Part shown: positions 62,362-64,000 of the stretch, in pieces | How the letters are laid out: each line of letters opens with the position of its first letter | How positions within the stretch are numbered: position 1 is the stretch's first letter | NCBI RefSeq assembly: GCF_015477605.1 | Contig: NZ_JADLQX010000004.1 | Location: forward strand, 1-64,000 | DNA: 64,000 bases | Source: Nocardia amamiensis | GTDB taxonomy: Bacteria > Actinomycetota > Actinomycetes > Mycobacteriales > Mycobacteriaceae | Direction of reading: 5' to 3' | The notes under the pieces: generated by a model | The model's input: the letters and a program-made list of their open reading frames with translations, nothing else | What the model was told of the DNA's origin: nothing | The model's database searches: none | Translations under genes and position numbers: made by a program

Positions 62362-63039
62362 TCAGTCGAAGCTTTCGCCGTTGACGACGGCGTAGGCGAA
62401 ACCGTCCCATCCCTTGCCGCCCACGGTCTGCACGACGGTCGCGTCCAGGCTCGGTTCGGCGGCGAGCAATTCGATCAGGTCCCGGCTCGCCTGCGCGGCC
62501 GGGTCCTGCGAGTGCTCCTCGGCGACCGCACCGCCGCGGACCACGTTGTCGACGATGATCACCGAGCCCGGCCGGGTCAGGCGCAGCGCCCACAGCACGT
62601 AGTTGGAGTTGTTCACCTTGTCCGCGTCGATGAACACCAGATCGAACGGATCGGGGTCTTCCTCGGCGAGTACGGGAAGGCTGTCGAGTGCGGCGCCGAC
62701 CCGGATGTCCACCCGGTCGCCCACCCCGGCCCGGTCCAGGTTCGCCCGCGCCACCTCGGCGTGCTGCGCGGCGAACTCCAGCGTGACCACCTGTCCTTTG
62801 GCGCCGACCGCGCGGGCGAGCCAGATGGTGCTGTACCCACCGAGCGTGCCGATCTCCAGCACCCGCCGTGCCCCGACCGTCCTGGCCAGCAGATTCAGGA
62901 ACTTCCCCTGCGGCGGTGACACGTCGATCGCGGGCAGGCCCGCCGCCTTGTTCGCGACCAGCGCGGCTTCGGACGCCGGATCCGCCACCAGCGTGTCCAC
63001 GAGGTAGCCGTCCACGTCGGCCCATCCAGGAGTTGTCAT
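62362..63039 (-). CDS. SAM-dependent O-methyltransferase (caffeoyl-CoA type)
   Basis: 225 residues of the methyltransferase 3 family. Marks are RRVLEIGTLGGYSTIWLAR (motif I), VVTLEFAAQHAEVARANL, FDLVFIDADKVNN and VIIVDNVVRGGAV. The Asp and Asn residues in these blocks bind the divalent metal used for catechol-type O-methylation. The ATG is at 63039; the longer frame upstream has no homology. It converges on the oxidoreductase with 10 bases between stops and diverges from the SGNH hydrolase. Substrate unknown. Confidence 0.9.
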   Translation of the reverse strand: MTTPGWADVDGYLVDTLVADPASEAALVANKAAGLPAIDVSPPQGKFLNLLARTVGARRVLEIGTLGGYSTIWLARAVGAKGQVVTLEFAAQHAEVARANLDRAGVGDRVDIRVGAALDSLPVLAEEDPDPFDLVFIDADKVNNSNYVLWALRLTRPGSVIIVDNVVRGGAVAEEHSQDPAAQASRDLIELLAAEPSLDATVVQTVGGKGWDGFAYAVVNGESFD

Positions 63040-63154
63040 GCCTGGAAGTCTGCCACCGGATTCCGCCCCGCGGATCGGCTTGCCGGGTAGCGTGCGGCAC
63101 AAGGAGACGTGCCCCGCTCATGACTGCGCCAGCCGACACCGCCCAGGACACGAC

Positions 63155-64000
63155 ATGACGAATCTGCCGCACGCCATCGCCGTCACCGCCTGCCTGCTCG
63201 CCGTCGGCGCCACCGCCCCCGCCGCGGCGATGCCCACCGAAGGAGGGGCCGAGTACGTCGCGCTCGGCGATTCCGGCGCGGCCACCACCGGCGTGCGGAA
63301 CTTCGACACCTCGGCCCCGCCACGGTGCCTGCGCTCCACCGCCAACACACCGAAGCTGGTCGCCCGGGATCTCGGCCTGCAGCTCGACGACCGCACGTGC
63401 AATTCGGCGCGCATCCGGGACCTCACCACCGCTCAGGAGCCGGGCATCGCACCGCAGTTCGACGCCCTCGGCCCGGGCACCAGACTGGTGACGGTGCACA
63501 TCGGCGCCAACGACGCCCTGATGGCCGAACACGTGGTCTCCTGCCACGCGTCCGGCCTCTTCGGCGTCGGCGCGTGCGCCGGTCCGACTTGGGACGCCGA
63601 CATCGACGGCATCGCGGCGTCGTATTCGGCCGCGTTGCGGCAGATCTCGACGCTGGCACCGAAGGCGAAGATCGTCGTGGACGGCTGGCCACGCTACGTC
63701 CGCGACGGCGGCTGCCCCGAATTGGTCGGCCTTCGCCCGTCCGACGCCACGCACATACAAGCCGCCTTCGACCGCCTCAACACCGTGGTGTCCCGTGCCG
63801 CCACGGCGCACGGAGCCATCTATGTCGGCACCCGCGCCGCGTCGGAAGGCCACGACGCGTGCGCCCCCGCCGGTGTCCGCTGGATCGACCCGGTGATCGC
63901 CACCGAAACCCTCGTGCCCTACCACCTCACCCCGCAGGGCATGCGCGGCGTCGCCGATGTCATCGTCCCGGCGATCCGCGCCTCGGGACTGCCCGATTGA
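63155..64000 (+). CDS. Secreted SGNH/GDSL hydrolase
   Basis: 281 residues ending with TGA at the last base of the window. The signal peptide HAIAVTACLLAVGATAPAAA ends near residue 25. Block I is YVALGDSGAATTG with the Ser nucleophile, block III is VHIGANDALM, and the His is in YHLTPQGMRG. Four or more Cys (PPRCLRS, RTCNSA, VSCHAS, GACAGP, GGCPE, DACAP) suggest disulfides as in Streptomyces-type SGNH lipases. It should hydrolyse lipid or acetyl esters outside the cell. Confidence 0.9.
   Translation: MTNLPHAIAVTACLLAVGATAPAAAMPTEGGAEYVALGDSGAATTGVRNFDTSAPPRCLRSTANTPKLVARDLGLQLDDRTCNSARIRDLTTAQEPGIAPQFDALGPGTRLVTVHIGANDALMAEHVVSCHASGLFGVGACAGPTWDADIDGIAASYSAALRQISTLAPKAKIVVDGWPRYVRDGGCPELVGLRPSDATHIQAAFDRLNTVVSRAATAHGAIYVGTRAASEGHDACAPAGVRWIDPVIATETLVPYHLTPQGMRGVADVIVPAIRASGLPD

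Noticed and set aside
1..64000. tRNA, rRNA, CRISPR array, intact insertion sequence or replication origin
   Set aside because: I found no cloverleaf-like segment, repeat-spacer array, transposase with flanking inverted repeats or DnaA-box cluster. A tRNA or covariance-model scan would settle the RNA question.

Overview
The window is high-GC actinobacterial DNA and most likely comes from Nocardia or a close relative. The support is a complete nocardiolactone-type beta-lactone operon (two OleA-like thiolases, an OleC-like beta-lactone synthetase and an OleD-like reductase), a RecBCD set, an EthA-like Baeyer-Villiger monooxygenase, a CYP136-like P450, a MMPL lipid exporter, many TetR regulators and several leaderless start signals. 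Genes are dense, and convergent pairs are often separated by perfect hairpins.

Left part (about 1-14 kb): an accessory-looking stretch. It holds a TetR/DHA2 exporter pair, a second DHA2 exporter, a DHA3 exporter downstream of a His-rich secreted-type protein with a perfect copper-type (CsoR-like) operator, a MacB-like ABC exporter operon with its TetR regulator, and an alpha/beta hydrolase. Broken genes cluster here: a cation/proton antiporter tail joined to a TetR head that has lost its start codon, a tyrosine recombinase decayed over three frames, and a possible DUF305 tail.

14-32 kb: mixed metabolism. There is a STAS protein, an F420-type oxidoreductase, a cyclodeaminase/cyclohydrolase-family protein, a quinone oxidoreductase with a divergent HxlR regulator, an L,D-transpeptidase, a FolD paralogue lacking the catalytic lysine, a YdcF protein, a HemK-family methyltransferase, a succinate-semialdehyde dehydrogenase/SDR pair with its TetR, another SDR/TetR pair, a PAP2 phosphatase and a lipid kinase in overlapping tail-to-tail genes, and the EthA-like monooxygenase.

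32.6-41.0 kb: the nlt operon, seven tightly coupled genes on the plus strand. NltA (with catalytic Cys) and NltB (Cys lost, Glu kept) should condense two acyl chains, NltD should reduce the beta-keto acid, and NltC should close the beta-lactone. A small membrane protein, a condensation-fold acyltransferase and an MMPL transporter complete the operon and suggest acylation and export of a long-chain lipid. It ends at a perfect hairpin.

41-64 kb: recC-(small frame)-recB-recD on the minus strand, a class-A-type serine hydrolase, a P450 diverging from a type II NADH dehydrogenase, an exported Gly/Ala-rich protein, urease accessory genes ureF-ureG-ureD without ureABC in the window, an SDR, a fourth MFS drug exporter with a divergent TetR and paired palindromes, a quinone oxidoreductase, an O-methyltransferase and a secreted SGNH hydrolase ending exactly at the window edge. 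I saw no rRNA, tRNA, CRISPR array or intact insertion sequence.
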